Assembly: GCF_002162375.1 (NCBI RefSeq)
Contig: NZ_CP021425.1
Span: forward strand, 1,981,501-2,045,500
DNA: 64,000 nucleotides
DNA from: Oleiphilus messinensis
Lineage (GTDB): Bacteria > Pseudomonadota > Gammaproteobacteria > Pseudomonadales > Oleiphilaceae
Reading direction: 5' to 3'
The translations under genes were made by a program, and so were the position numbers. The notes under the pieces are model-generated. The model was not told the DNA's origin. It did no database searches and saw only the letters and a program-made list of their open reading frames with translations. Shown in pieces: positions 26,327 through 35,257 of this stretch. Positions within the stretch are counted from its first letter, which is position 1. Every line of letters begins with the position of its first letter.

Positions 26327-26752
26327 ATGAAAGGTAGTTGCTTGTGTGGCGCTATTCAATATGAGGTGAATCAGTTTAGTGGCAATATTTATCAATGCCA
26401 TTGTAAGCTTTGTCGTGTGCAGGGAGGTTCATCTTCGAATAGTGGCGCAATAGTTCCGCTAAACGATCTAGTCTGGATTAAGGGGCAGCCTAAAACCTGG
26501 GTTAAAGATACGGGGTTCACTTCTAGTTTTTGTGACAATTGCGGCGCTCCAGTACCGAATAGATTGCGTGGTTTAGAGTATTTCTGGGTTCCTGTTGGGT
26601 GTTTAGATGGTGACTCTTTCAAGGTGGTTGCTAACATCTACCTTGATTCTAAGGCGTCATGGTCTACGGTTTCATCTGATGGTGATTGCTATGAGCAAAG
26701 GCCCGAAATCGATGAGTTAATTAGCATGTTAATTGGTGGTCGGCACGCATAA
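26327..26752 (+). CDS. GFA-family (glutathione-dependent formaldehyde-activating-like) protein
   Basis: A 141-residue Zn-binding protein of the CENP-V/GFA fold. The CxCG start (GSCLCGAIQYEV), the CHCKLCR segment and the later SSFCDNCGAPV supply the two Zn sites. Such proteins are common single-gene cassette cargo. The role in vivo is uncertain and need not be formaldehyde related. Its stop codon lies inside the R'' box of the attC-like site that follows, and a GTTATGC core lies 26 bp before its start, so the gene fits a mobile cassette. Confidence 0.85.
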   Translation: MKGSCLCGAIQYEVNQFSGNIYQCHCKLCRVQGGSSSNSGAIVPLNDLVWIKGQPKTWVKDTGFTSSFCDNCGAPVPNRLRGLEYFWVPVGCLDGDSFKVVANIYLDSKASWSTVSSDGDCYEQRPEIDELISMLIGGRHA

Positions 26753-26862
26753 CAAAAAGCTGCAAAAGGACGTTTTGCTCCGTGGCTCATTTGCGCGCTC
26801 GCTGCGCTCACTATAGCGCAAATGCTCCACTCCACAAAACGCCTCTGAGCTTGGCGTTATAC
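26747..26862 (+). repeat. attC-like recombination site (59-be)
   Basis: About 116 bp with an imperfect palindrome. The R''-like end GCATAAC overlaps the GFA stop, and the R'-like end is GCGTTATAC. The segments AAGCT and GGACGTTTTG near the left end pair with CAAAACGCC and AGCTT near the right end, and an inner CGCTCGCTGCGCTC hairpin is present. These are the features of an integron cassette attC. The recombination point would be G/TT at 26856. Confidence 0.65.
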
Positions 26863-26909
26863 GCTCAGTTTAATCTACTAGCATTTCCACAGAACTGGAA
26901 AGGGAAATC

Positions 26910-28475
26910 ATGCAGCATATAAAACAACTAAAGCTCATTAACTTTAAAAAATTCAAAGATTTTGAAGTCGATTTTGATTCGAAGATTAATACTATCATTG
27001 GAGATAATGAGGCGGGCAAAAGCTCGATATTACAAGCAATCGAACTGCTTTCCAGTGGGAGCAGGCATAAAGTTGAGACTACAGGTATTGAGTCCATTCT
27101 TAATAAGGGATCGATAGCTGAATTTTTAGCGGGTGAGAAGACGTTTGAGAACTTACCTGAAGTTCATGTCGAAGTTTATTTGAGTGATGAAACAAACCCC
27201 GATCTTGTAGGAAAGCATAATTCGAAAAATATCAATGCTAGTGGATTGCATATGATTTGTCTTCCCAATGAAGAATTAATCAATGAAATCAATCAGGTTT
27301 TAGCATTGGATAACGGAAATTTTCCATTTGAATTTTATATTGTTAAATTCATTACTTTTAATGGCGAAGCATATTCCGGTTATCGCCGATTTCTTAAGTG
27401 CTTAACAATAGATAGCTCAAAAATTAATAGCGAGCATGCAAACAATGAATACATAAGAACAGTCTATGATTCCACTGTAGAGCATGCAAATAGAGTAAGC
27501 CTTAGCAACGAATATCGGTTACAAAAAATACAATTCAAAGAGAATAAACTCAAAGATATCAATGCTGGATTAGGCAGTTACGAGCTGGCCATACGCTCAG
27601 GGTCAAAATACAATCTGGAAGCTGACATCACTCTGACTCAAGGAGATATTCCCATAGATGCCAGAGGGCAAGGGCAGCAGTGCTTCATTAAAACTGAATT
27701 CGCTCTTAACCGTAACGCTGAGAATAATACGTTAGATACCCTCCTTTTAGAAGAGCCTGAAAATCATCTTAGCCACAGCAATATGAAAAGGCTTATTTCA
27801 AAAATATCAGAGTCTCATCAAAATCAGATAATTATCGCAACTCACAGTAGTTTAATAAGTACTCGATTAGATTTGAGAAAATCTATACTTCTAAATAGCA
27901 GCAGTGATAAGCCGCTTAAGCTCAATGATCTATCGCTATCAACTTCAAAATTTTTCATGAAAGCTCCAGACAATAATATTCTGGAATTCGTGCTATCAAG
28001 AAAAGTTATTCTTGTTGAAGGGGATGCAGAGTACATGTTGATTGACTCACTATACAAAAGGTCAACCGGAAGGACTCTAGAAGAAGATGAAGTGCATGTT
28101 ATTTCAGTCGGTGGAACCAGCTTTAAACGCTACATGGAGCTAGCAAAAACTCTGAATATTAGAGCAGCTATTATTCGCGATAATGACGGAAATTACCAAG
28201 AAACGTGTGTAGACAACTATGCTGATTATACGGCAGAAAATATTAAAGTCTTCTCTGATACTGATGATGATAATTATACCTTTGAGGTCTGTCTATATCG
28301 TAAGAATAAAGCAATATGTGACGCATTATTTTCCGGAGGAAATATACAAAAAGAGCCTCTCGCTTTCATGCTGAGTAATAAGGCAGAGAGTTCACTCAGA
28401 CTTGTCGAAAATCATTCAGAGGACTTGGACTCTCCGGAATATATTCAGCAGGCGATACAATGGATAAACGAGTAG
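26910..28475 (+). CDS. OLD-family ATPase/TOPRIM nuclease, GajA-like
   Basis: A 521-residue ABC-type ATPase with a C-terminal TOPRIM domain, the layout of class 2 OLD nucleases such as GajA of Gabija. Walker A GDNEAGKSS lies at residues 31-39, the signature-like RGQGQQ at about 252, Walker B LLLEEPENHL at about 276-285 and the H-loop IIIATHSS at about 309-316. The TOPRIM Glu is in LVEGDAEY (about 367-374), with the acidic pair in IRDNDG (about 421-426). It probably nicks or cuts DNA when nucleotide levels fall during phage infection, with its helicase partner. It is somewhat shorter than GajA as I recall it (about 580). AT-rich codon use differs from the flanking core. It directly follows an attC-like site and overlaps the helicase by 16 bp. 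Confidence 0.78.
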   Translation: MQHIKQLKLINFKKFKDFEVDFDSKINTIIGDNEAGKSSILQAIELLSSGSRHKVETTGIESILNKGSIAEFLAGEKTFENLPEVHVEVYLSDETNPDLVGKHNSKNINASGLHMICLPNEELINEINQVLALDNGNFPFEFYIVKFITFNGEAYSGYRRFLKCLTIDSSKINSEHANNEYIRTVYDSTVEHANRVSLSNEYRLQKIQFKENKLKDINAGLGSYELAIRSGSKYNLEADITLTQGDIPIDARGQGQQCFIKTEFALNRNAENNTLDTLLLEEPENHLSHSNMKRLISKISESHQNQIIIATHSSLISTRLDLRKSILLNSSSDKPLKLNDLSLSTSKFFMKAPDNNILEFVLSRKVILVEGDAEYMLIDSLYKRSTGRTLEEDEVHVISVGGTSFKRYMELAKTLNIRAAIIRDNDGNYQETCVDNYADYTAENIKVFSDTDDDNYTFEVCLYRKNKAICDALFSGGNIQKEPLAFMLSNKAESSLRLVENHSEDLDSPEYIQQAIQWINE

Positions 28476-29497
28476 TATTTGCTGTTGCAGGATCAGGGAA
28501 AACATCGAGTATCCTTGATTCACTTAATGCGGATAGCCGGTGTTTAATTGTTACATATACAGAAAACAATACCCGACACCTAAAAAATAGAGTAATTGAT
28601 AAGTTTGGAGAGATCCCCGTCGGGATTCGGATATATAGCTATTTTACATTTTTATATTCATTTTGTTTTAGACCCCTATGCGGATATGAGCTGAAAACCA
28701 AGGGGGTTAACTTCAATTTTCCCTTACCTCAGTACGCACAACGTTCTAGAAAGGATACGAGAGAGCATTATATTGATAAGAGTGGACGGCTTTACGCAAA
28801 CCGTATAGCTAAACTACTAATTGAGTTTGATGTTGTTCCTGATTTAATACAACGAATTGAAAAGTTCTATGACTTGGTGTTTATTGACGAATTTCAAGAT
28901 TTCGCTGCAAACGATTTCAACCTAATTTGCGCCTTGGCAATGGCAAATGTAGAAATGCGATTGGTGGGAGATTTTTTTCAGCATACTTTCGACACAAGTC
29001 GTGATGGAAACACTCAAAAATCATTGCATGAATGTTTTGATAAATACTGTGATAAACTAAAAAAATCAGGCTTTGAGGTAGATTTAGCATCGCTATCAAA
29101 CAGTTATCGCTGCAGCCCTAGTGTTTGTGCCTTTGTATCTGAAAATATAGGAATCAAAATTTTGTCTCATCGAGAAGATGAGGTCGTGGTAGGGTATGTT
29201 GACAATGTTGATGAGGTTGATTCAATTTTCAATAATGACTCCATTGTTAAACTTTTTTATCAAAAAAGTGATAGTTATGCAGGGAACACTGCTAACTGGG
29301 GAAATACAAAAGGATTAGATCACTTCCAAGATGTATGTGTCGTGCTAAACCCAACAACCCTAAAGGCTTTTGATAATACTAATCTAGATCAGCTTAATCC
29401 AACCACAAAGAACAAGCTATATGTAGCTTGCACCAGGGCAAAAGGAAATTTGTATTTTGTTTCTGAAAAATCACTAAAGAAGTATCAGGTGTCGTGA
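28460..29497 (+). CDS. compact UvrD-like superfamily 1 helicase, GajB-like
   Basis: A 345-residue SF1 helicase with all core motifs: Walker A AVAGSGKTSS (residues 8-17), DEFQD (about 143-147), GDFFQHTF (about 172-179), NSYRCS (about 213-218), TKGLDHFQDV (about 286-295) and YVACTRAKGNLYF (about 325-337). It is notably short, lacking room for full 1B/2B insertions. Its start overlaps the OLD-type gene by 16 bp, showing translational coupling and a shared complex. GajB as recalled is about 490 residues, so this would be a minimal form. AT-rich composition suggests horizontal origin. IS ends begin about 70 bp downstream. Confidence 0.75.
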   Translation: MDKRVVFAVAGSGKTSSILDSLNADSRCLIVTYTENNTRHLKNRVIDKFGEIPVGIRIYSYFTFLYSFCFRPLCGYELKTKGVNFNFPLPQYAQRSRKDTREHYIDKSGRLYANRIAKLLIEFDVVPDLIQRIEKFYDLVFIDEFQDFAANDFNLICALAMANVEMRLVGDFFQHTFDTSRDGNTQKSLHECFDKYCDKLKKSGFEVDLASLSNSYRCSPSVCAFVSENIGIKILSHREDEVVVGYVDNVDEVDSIFNNDSIVKLFYQKSDSYAGNTANWGNTKGLDHFQDVCVVLNPTTLKAFDNTNLDQLNPTTKNKLYVACTRAKGNLYFVSEKSLKKYQVS

Positions 29498-29566
29498 TTG
29501 AGTTATGCTTACGAAAGCGTATTACAAGTGGCTGCTACGGATTGGTTACAGTTGGCACCTTTTCGG

Positions 29567-29639
29567 TGACGTGGTCAAGCAAAATTGACCAACCCAGTTA
29601 AGCTGACGTGGTTTAATTGAATTGACCAGACCAGTTAAG
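29567..29639. repeat. two tandem IS3-type left terminal repeats
   Basis: Two 36-bp sequences starting TGACGTGG and ending CAGTTAAG lie head to tail at 29567-29602 and 29604-29639. The first matches the reverse complement of the right end (33339-33374) better in the middle part, the second matches better in CAGACCAGTTAAG. This suggests a leftover end of an earlier copy beside the present element. Confidence 0.7.
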
Positions 29640-29671
29640 GATATAATTGTCCTAACTGGAGAAAATGAAAA

Positions 29672-29965
29672 GTGACGAAAAGAAAGAAATACTCGAAAGA
29701 ATTTAAACTGGATGCAATCAGCTTGGTTGTTGACCAGGGTTATACAAAGGCTGAAGCGGCCAGAAGTATGGATATCAATGCCAATATGCTGGGTCGTTGG
29801 ATCAAAGAAGAAGAGCAAGACAATGATCAGGCTTTTCGCGGCAATGGCAAAATGACGCCAGAACAAGAAGAGATCAGGAAGCTCAAGGCACAGATTAAAC
29901 AGCTCGAAATGGAAAAGAAAATTTTAAAGGAGGCCACAGTCTTTTTCGCGAAGGAAACGAAGTGA
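29672..29965 (+). CDS. IS3-family transposase OrfA
   Basis: A 97-residue helix-turn-helix protein with the IS3 OrfA pattern (YSKEFKLDAISLVVDQGYT, then a leucine-zipper-like C-terminal segment). It binds the element ends. Its TGA overlaps the GTG of orfB by four bases (GTGA), so OrfAB could form by frameshift or the two may be coupled. The partner orfB is broken by the IS66 insertion. Confidence 0.85.
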   Translation: MTKRKKYSKEFKLDAISLVVDQGYTKAEAARSMDINANMLGRWIKEEEQDNDQAFRGNGKMTPEQEEIRKLKAQIKQLEMEKKILKEATVFFAKETK

Positions 29966-30223
29966 AATACTCGTTCATTGCCCAAAAGAAAAAGACTTAT
30001 CCTGTCGACCTCCTGTGTCGCACCTTGGGTGTTAAGCGAAACGGTTTTTACCGTTATTTGCATCAGTCAGTCAATGATTCTGGTGATCCAAATCTCACAG
30101 AAATGCTCGACTGTATAAGAGAAATATCAGACGCTTCGGATTCTACTTACGGTACTCGCCGCATGAGGAAAGCGTTAAATGCATTAGGATTTCCGTAAGC
30201 GCCAATAAAACCGCCTACTACCC

Positions 30224-31879
30224 CTAACCATACTGAGGCACATTTTTTAAAAAAGGCTCCAGGCTCACATTCCAAGGCAGTAGCGCTTCTAGTTTCTCTA
30301 CCGAATCTGCATCGGCAATATTCAATAAGATGTGTCGAATATATGTAAACGGCTCTAGTCCGTTCGCTTTTGCTGTTTCTACCAGACTGTAACAGGTTGC
30401 ACTTGCGCAAGCACCTTTAGGCGTATCAGCGAAAAGCCACGCTCGCCTTCCTACGGCAAAAGGTCTGATGGCATTTTCTGCCAATGCATTGCTGATATTA
30501 AGACGACCATCTTCACAATAAGCGGTTAGATAATCCCATTGATTTAAGCAGTAATTGATGGCGGTGTATGTCTGGCTATCTTTTAGCACTTTACCTTTGT
30601 TCTGCTCCAGCCACTGCTTGAACTCTTGAAGCAAAGGTAAACTCTTTTCCTGCCGGATACGCTTTTTCTCTGATACATCCAACTCTTTTATGGACTTCTC
30701 AACGGCATAAAGCTTTCGTATTTGCGACACGGCTTGTTCTGCCTTGCTTCGTTTAGCGCCTTTCTTTTTTGTGGGCGCTGCACGAACCGCTTCAACAAAT
30801 TTTCTCCGGCAATGGTCCCAGCAACCAATGCGGATAACGTCATTTGCTTCGCACACTTTGTTGTAGCCTGCATAACCATCTGTCTGCAGAACACCACAAA
30901 ATCCTTCCAGCAGACGAACGGGCACGTCACCGGAACGCGATGCATCATATTCAAATAACACTACCGGGGTATCGGGTGGTCCACCTCTGACCACCCACAT
31001 CCACTTGTCGGAGGTGGCGGGTTTTCCGCTTTCTTTCAGTACTTGAATTCGGCTTTCATCTGCTTGCAGGTAATCACTTTCAAGCTGCACCTCCCGCATC
31101 AAGTTGATCAGCGGTTTGAACACATTTTCTAAACGTATCACCCAGTTAGCCATATTGGTACGACTAACATCGGCGCCATACCGCTTTAAAATGTTTTCAG
31201 TGCGATACAGCGGTAAGCCATCGGCATACTTGGCTGTTACAATGTGAGCTAGTAAAGAAGGGGTCGCAAAACACTTGCCCAATGGGTGAGTTGGTCGTTG
31301 TGCTGCAACGATGGATTCCTCATCATCATTCACGAAGACGGCTTTCTCCTGCCAGAACTCGAGCACCTTCAACTGAGCAGGAATAAACTCCAGCTCTTCT
31401 TTCACTTTAGTGAAAAAGGTTTTGACTGCATCCGCTTTGTCTTCATCGGACAGATGCAGAAAGATCTGCTCGCGGGGGAGTTTGTCGGAAAAGCCACGGT
31501 TTCGCTTTTTCTTACGTGGAATCACCCGGTCTTCTTCGGGGACATCTTCTTCCAAATCCACCAATGCCTGCTCTAACTCCACCTCATCAAAGAAGTCCCC
31601 TTGCCAGGGCATCTTTTCACTACTGGCAGCAAACTTTCTCAAGGTGGCCAAGCGCAATTGTTCTTCCATTAGCTGGATAGTCTTTTGCTGCTTGTTGATG
31701 AGTTTTTCTTTGTCGCTAAGATGTTTTTGGTGGGCGTTGAGGAGGGTGTCTTTTTCTTCGAGTTGGCGATCTTGCTCCTCAATTTTTTGATTCTTTTCGG
31801 CTAACAACGCAAGCAGCTCCTGAACAGTCGGAGCCGCGTCATTGCTTTGATTTTGCTGAGTTTTTATCGCCTTTTTCAT
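30224..31879 (-). CDS. tnpC: IS66-family transposase TnpC
   Basis: A 551-residue IS66 transposase. A long coiled-coil N terminus (residues 20-75, Glu/Lys/Gln heptads) is followed by the IS66 zinc-binding and DDE regions, with YLQADESRIQVL, QTDGYAGYNKV and NALAENAIRPFAVGRRAWLF (the last Glu of DDE). Full length and undamaged. It is the catalytic subunit and lies after tnpA and tnpB. Confidence 0.93.
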   Translation of the reverse strand: MKKAIKTQQNQSNDAAPTVQELLALLAEKNQKIEEQDRQLEEKDTLLNAHQKHLSDKEKLINKQQKTIQLMEEQLRLATLRKFAASSEKMPWQGDFFDEVELEQALVDLEEDVPEEDRVIPRKKKRNRGFSDKLPREQIFLHLSDEDKADAVKTFFTKVKEELEFIPAQLKVLEFWQEKAVFVNDDEESIVAAQRPTHPLGKCFATPSLLAHIVTAKYADGLPLYRTENILKRYGADVSRTNMANWVIRLENVFKPLINLMREVQLESDYLQADESRIQVLKESGKPATSDKWMWVVRGGPPDTPVVLFEYDASRSGDVPVRLLEGFCGVLQTDGYAGYNKVCEANDVIRIGCWDHCRRKFVEAVRAAPTKKKGAKRSKAEQAVSQIRKLYAVEKSIKELDVSEKKRIRQEKSLPLLQEFKQWLEQNKGKVLKDSQTYTAINYCLNQWDYLTAYCEDGRLNISNALAENAIRPFAVGRRAWLFADTPKGACASATCYSLVETAKANGLEPFTYIRHILLNIADADSVEKLEALLPWNVSLEPFLKNVPQYG

Positions 31880-31914
31880 AGCGCGAATTATACCATAGTA
31901 GCGGTAAAATGACG

Positions 31915-32280
31915 CTAATATACTGATTCATAATGCAGTTTTTTATGCCCTTTCATCAGGCTAATGTCATAACCATCAAGCAGCCAGTTAATCTGTTGAC
32001 CGGAAAGAGAAATGACATCTTCACCATGGCGAGGCCAACGAAACTTTTCTTCAGCAAGGGATTTGTAATAGAGCACAAAACCATTATTCTCCCAGAAAAG
32101 GCATTTGATTTTATTGCGCTGCCGGTTGGTAAATGCATAAAGCGCACCGTCAAATGGATTATGCGCTAACTCCTGCTCAACGAGTGCTGAAAGCCCTCGT
32201 ATGCTTTTCCGGAAATCAACGGGATCGCGATACAGAAAAATGGCAGGCATATCGTAACTGGGGCGAAAGTAATTTGTCAT
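31915..32280 (-). CDS. tnpB: IS66 Orf2 protein TnpB
   Basis: A 121-residue IS66 accessory protein: IFLYRDPVDFRKSIRGLSAL near the start and ALYAFTNRQRNKIKCLFWENNGF in the middle are the family hallmarks. It overlaps tnpA by 4 bp and precedes tnpC. It is needed with TnpA for transposition of this family. Confidence 0.93.
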   Translation of the reverse strand: MTNYFRPSYDMPAIFLYRDPVDFRKSIRGLSALVEQELAHNPFDGALYAFTNRQRNKIKCLFWENNGFVLYYKSLAEEKFRWPRHGEDVISLSGQQINWLLDGYDISLMKGHKKLHYESVY

Positions 32281-32606
32281 GATAACCGCTTGATGAGCTG
32301 GCAGGCCAAATCAAGATTAGTGTCCGAAAGGCCGTCAAGCGTCATCCCATTTGGGAAATTAATTGTTAGACCTGACGCTTGCTGAAAACCAAAGGGTCTG
32401 GAGAGTACTTTAACGAATTCGCTACCTTGGGTGGCGGACGGAGATGGTTGAGAGGTTCCTTCGAACTTCAGTTTCCAATAGATGAAGCGGTGGTAGATGA
32501 GGTCATGTTTTTTACAAAAAGTGGTCTGAGGTAGCCCGGATGCTTTCCAGGCGGTAACCTGTTGCATCCAGTAGGTGCTTAGTTCATCAAGTTGGCTGGA
32601 ATCCAT
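32277..32606 (-). CDS. tnpA: IS66 accessory protein TnpA
   Basis: A 109-residue IS66 TnpA-type protein with a helix-turn-helix near residues 15-45 (WMQQVTAWKASGLPQTTFCK) and a C-terminal region ending in LACQLIKRLS. It is the first gene of the IS66 operon and overlaps tnpB by 4 bp. Confidence 0.88.
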   Translation of the reverse strand: MDSSQLDELSTYWMQQVTAWKASGLPQTTFCKKHDLIYHRFIYWKLKFEGTSQPSPSATQGSEFVKVLSRPFGFQQASGLTINFPNGMTLDGLSDTNLDLACQLIKRLS

Positions 32607-33371
32607 GTTTTTTCTCCTGCGTGTGTGGTTAGGAGAAATTTTCAGGTAGCCGCTAGGGGATTAAAAGATGCAGATTTATTGGCGCTTACGGATTTCCAGT
32701 TGGTAGGAATAAAACACGTTCACTGATGAAAAAAGCAGGAATATCAGCAAGGTATAGGAAAAAGTATAAGGTAACAACGAACAGTAACCACAAGAAACCC
32801 GTTTTTGGAAATGTATTGGATAGACAGTTTTCTGTTGATGAACCCAACCAGGCGTTTGTACAGGATATTACCTACATCTGGACTCAGGAAGGTTGGTTGT
32901 ACCTGGCTGTAGTCATTGATTTGTACTCACGAAAAGTGGTGGGCTGGAGCATGAGTTCCAGGATGAAGGCTTCATTAGTCTGTGATGCTTTGAAAATGGC
33001 GGTATGGCAACGGCAACCAAAGCGAGGACTGATCGTTCATTCGGATCGAGGAAGTCAGTATGCAAGCTATCAATATCGCGATTTGCTGGAAAAACATGGT
33101 TTTGTGGGCAGTATGAGTCGGAAGGGAGAGTGCCTCGACAATGCGGTGGCTGAAAGCTTTTTCGGTAGCCTGAAACAGGAAAGAGTGCACTGGCGCAGTT
33201 ACCAAACCAGGTATGAAGCTCAGCAGGATATTCTGCAATACATTGCGATGTTTTATAACCGGAACAGGCTGCATTCATACCTGAACTATCAGAGTCCGAA
33301 TCAGTTTGAGGAAAGTTCGAAGAAACTGCTAAAAGTTGCTTAACTGGTCTGGTCGATTTTGCTTGACCACA

Positions 33372-33972
33372 TCAAGCTGCTTTTGAAATCTTTTTCATAT
33401 TCGACTCAAATTGATTTGGGCTTTGATAATCCAAATACGAATGCAGCCGGCTGCTGTTGTAAAACATGGTGATGTAATTCAATACGTCCTGCTGCGCTTC
33501 ATACCTTGTTTGATAACTTCGCCAGTGGACTCGTTCCTGCTTTAAACTACCGAAAAAGCTTTCGGCTACGGCGTTGTCCAAACACTCTCCTGTCCTGCTC
33601 ATGCTTCCAACAAAGTTGTGTGTTTGTAGAAGCTTGCGGTACTCTCTGCTGGCATACTGACTACCCCTATCAGAGTGAACTACCAGACCAACTTCAGGTT
33701 TTCTCTGCCATATGGCCATTTGTAGAGCATCACAGACGAGCTTTGCTTTCATTCTGGAGCTCATGCTCCATCCCACCACTTTGCGGGAGTACAGATCAAT
33801 CACGATAGCCAAATACAGCCAACCTTCTTGGGTCCAGATGTAAGTAATATCCTGTACATAGGCCTGATCTGGTTGATTACTAACAAACTGTCGATCCAGT
33901 ACGTTTTCAAAAACAGGTTGATTGTGATTGCTGTTGGTCGTGACCTTGTATTTTTTTCTATACCTCGCCTAC
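33372..33972 (-). pseudogene. 3' remnant of a second IS3-family OrfB, inverted
   Basis: On the minus strand this encodes the C-terminal 200 residues of an OrfB closely related to the neighbouring one (VIDLYSRKVVGWSMSS, HSDRGSQYA, NAVAESFFGSLKQE). The frame is open to about 33972, where it is cut by the start of a Y1-element repeat, so the 5' half, orfA and the left end are missing. Its stop codon (33372-33374) lies at the right end of the other IS3 copy, so its own right end is lost too. Confidence 0.88.
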
Positions 33973-33981
33973 ATTATTATT

Positions 33982-34725
33982 ACAAAGACAGCCATCCGTA
34001 ATTTCCAAACGGCGGATTAGGCGACGCAGTGCTTCGGGAAGTGCAGGTCAGACGCAATTTGCGGATTAAAAAGAAAATTTGGTCGTGAGACGCCAGGGAT
34101 TAGACTAGAAGAGTCGTAAATAGCAAACTACGAGCGCAAAATGCCCCCGAGTTCGCTCGGTAGTGTTTTAGGATGATGGTTTATACAAGGTGTTTATGTC
34201 GAAAACAAACTTCGACACTGGGCTAATCCAGATACCCGCTGGTGGCCGAGGGCCTTACTGGCAATTTCCACCTGTTCAGCTCCGCCAACGAAGGTCGGGA
34301 ATAAGGACTCCATTTTTCCAGAGAGTTGAGTCCACTGCCTTTCGTTGATGTTCAAACGTTGCAATATTGGCGGTAGAGCGGTTGAGATCGATCCGCGCTT
34401 ATCGTCCCGTTGAATTCGTCCAGTCCAATCTACCAGCTCAAGGTAATCCCGCAAGTTAAACTGAAGGCCGTCCGGTTGGTCTTTTCTGGGGTTTCCGACG
34501 AAGGGTAATAGATAATCCGGTTGATGAGGTGCGCCAGCCTTTGCCGCTCTAATCCGTTTTTGAATCGATGTGTGATCAGATGATTCCGGCGAATCGGCAA
34601 TACCTGCGCGGATTGGGTTAAGGTCGACATAGGCGAGACAAGCAGCTAGGGCTTGTTCATCCAACAACGCCTGACATTTAAACCGGCCCTCCCAGAATCG
34701 TCCAGTGCATTGATCTTCCTGGTTT
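33982..34725 (-). mobile_element. truncated Y1-transposase element (copy 1)
   Basis: It starts at the family terminus ACAAAGACAGCCATCCG, carries the roughly 210-bp 3' flank with the CCGAGTTCGCTCGG hairpin, and then the C-terminal half of the Y1-transposase gene. At CCTGGTT (about 34722) it is cut off by the next repeat copy, so the gene's 5' half and the right terminus are missing. Confidence 0.75.
34194..34725 (-). pseudogene. Y1 (REP-associated-like) transposase, C-terminal fragment
   Basis: The minus strand encodes about 177 residues matching the C-terminal half of the transposase at 35477-38039 (CTGRFWEGRFKCQALLDEQA, LAYVDLNPIRAGIADSPESS, LPPILQRLNIN). Upstream of residue NQEDQ the reading frame runs into the adjacent repeat copy, so about 50 apparent N-terminal residues are not homologous. 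The gene is a non-functional remnant. Confidence 0.85.
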
Positions 34726-34730
34726 AAAAT

Positions 34731-35065
34731 AACAAAGACAGCCATCCGTAATTTCCAAACGGCGGAATAGGCGACGCAGTGCTTCAGGAAGCGCAGGTCA
34801 GGCGCAATTTGCGGGTTAAAAAGAAAATTTGGTCGTGAGATGAGAAGGATTAGACTAGAAGGGGCATAAATAGTAAATTCCGAGCGCAATATGCCCCGAG
34901 TCCGCTCGATAGTGTTTTAGGATGATGGGTTATACAAAGGTGCTTATGTCGGAAACAAACTTCGACACTGGGCTAATCCAGAAACCAGCCGGTGGCGTAG
35001 GGTCTGCTGGTGACTTTTACTCATTCAGCTTTGCCAACAAAGGTCGTTCAAGTGGTTGCCCTTTC
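34731..35065. repeat. Y1-element internal-deletion derivative (copy 2, about 335 bp)
   Basis: It has the left terminus AACAAAGACAGCCATCCG, the conserved flank, a decayed tail of the transposase gene (VSGLAQCRSLFPT is still readable on the minus strand) and then a degenerate right terminus, AGTGGTTGCCCTTTCG. No transposase domain remains, so it would move only in trans. It is nearly identical to the copy at 38215. Confidence 0.7.
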
Positions 35066-35257
35066 GAACTTTTGTATAGCGGGCCTGATCTGTCATAAAG
35101 CCATTGATCGGACGAATTTTAAATAGCGAGATAAATAAATTGCAAACTGGTCAGTCATGGCCAATGGTTGGCGGATTGAAATCAAATTTGAGGTTAGTGG
35201 GTATCGGGCCATGATGGGTATTATCTACAGTCTCGTTAGCTGGTAAGAGATGAAAGA
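34731..35257. repeat. 527-bp segment duplicated at 38215-38742
   Basis: This whole stretch is repeated with few changes at 38215-38742, including the Y1-derived element and about 190 bp beyond it that form the upstream region of the gene at 38735. Here only the first 8 bp of that gene (ATGAAAGA) are present before the next repeat copy begins at 35263. Confidence 0.9.

Larger units (their letters stand above)
30195..32689 (-). mobile_element. IS66-family element with 8-bp target duplication
   Basis: A 2495-bp element with inverted ends GTAAGCGCCAATAAA (left) and TTTATTGGCGCTTAC (right). It is flanked by the perfect direct repeat GGATTTCC at 30187-30194 and 32690-32697, the 8-bp duplication typical of IS66. 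It carries tnpA, tnpB and tnpC, all intact. The intact target duplication and intact genes point to a recent insertion into the IS3-family orfB. Confidence 0.95.
29962..33343 (+). pseudogene. IS3-family transposase OrfB, split by IS66
   Basis: The 5' part (29962-30194) and the 3' part (from 32698) join in frame when IS66 and one copy of GGATTTCC are removed, giving ALGFPVGRNKTRSLMKK across the junction. The 3' part carries the rve/DDE core: DITYIW, VVIDLYSRKVVGW, HSDRGSQYA and NAVAESFFGSLKQE. The intact protein would be about 285 residues. Only the 3' part retains an open frame (32726-33343), without the N-terminal HTH_21 region. Confidence 0.9.
29604..33374 (+). mobile_element. IS3-family element, interrupted by IS66
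   Basis: Terminal inverted repeats (TGACGTGG... on the left, ...CCACATCA on the right), an orfA/orfB pair with 4-bp overlap and a DDE integrase-type transposase define an IS3-family element. Without the 2495-bp IS66 and its duplicated 8 bp it is about 1.27 kb. The left end could instead be 29567 (see the tandem ends). No target duplication was resolved. Confidence 0.8.

Noticed and set aside
29506-29520. attC end (GTTATGC) after the helicase gene
   Set aside because: No matching R'' box or palindrome partner could be found on its left side.
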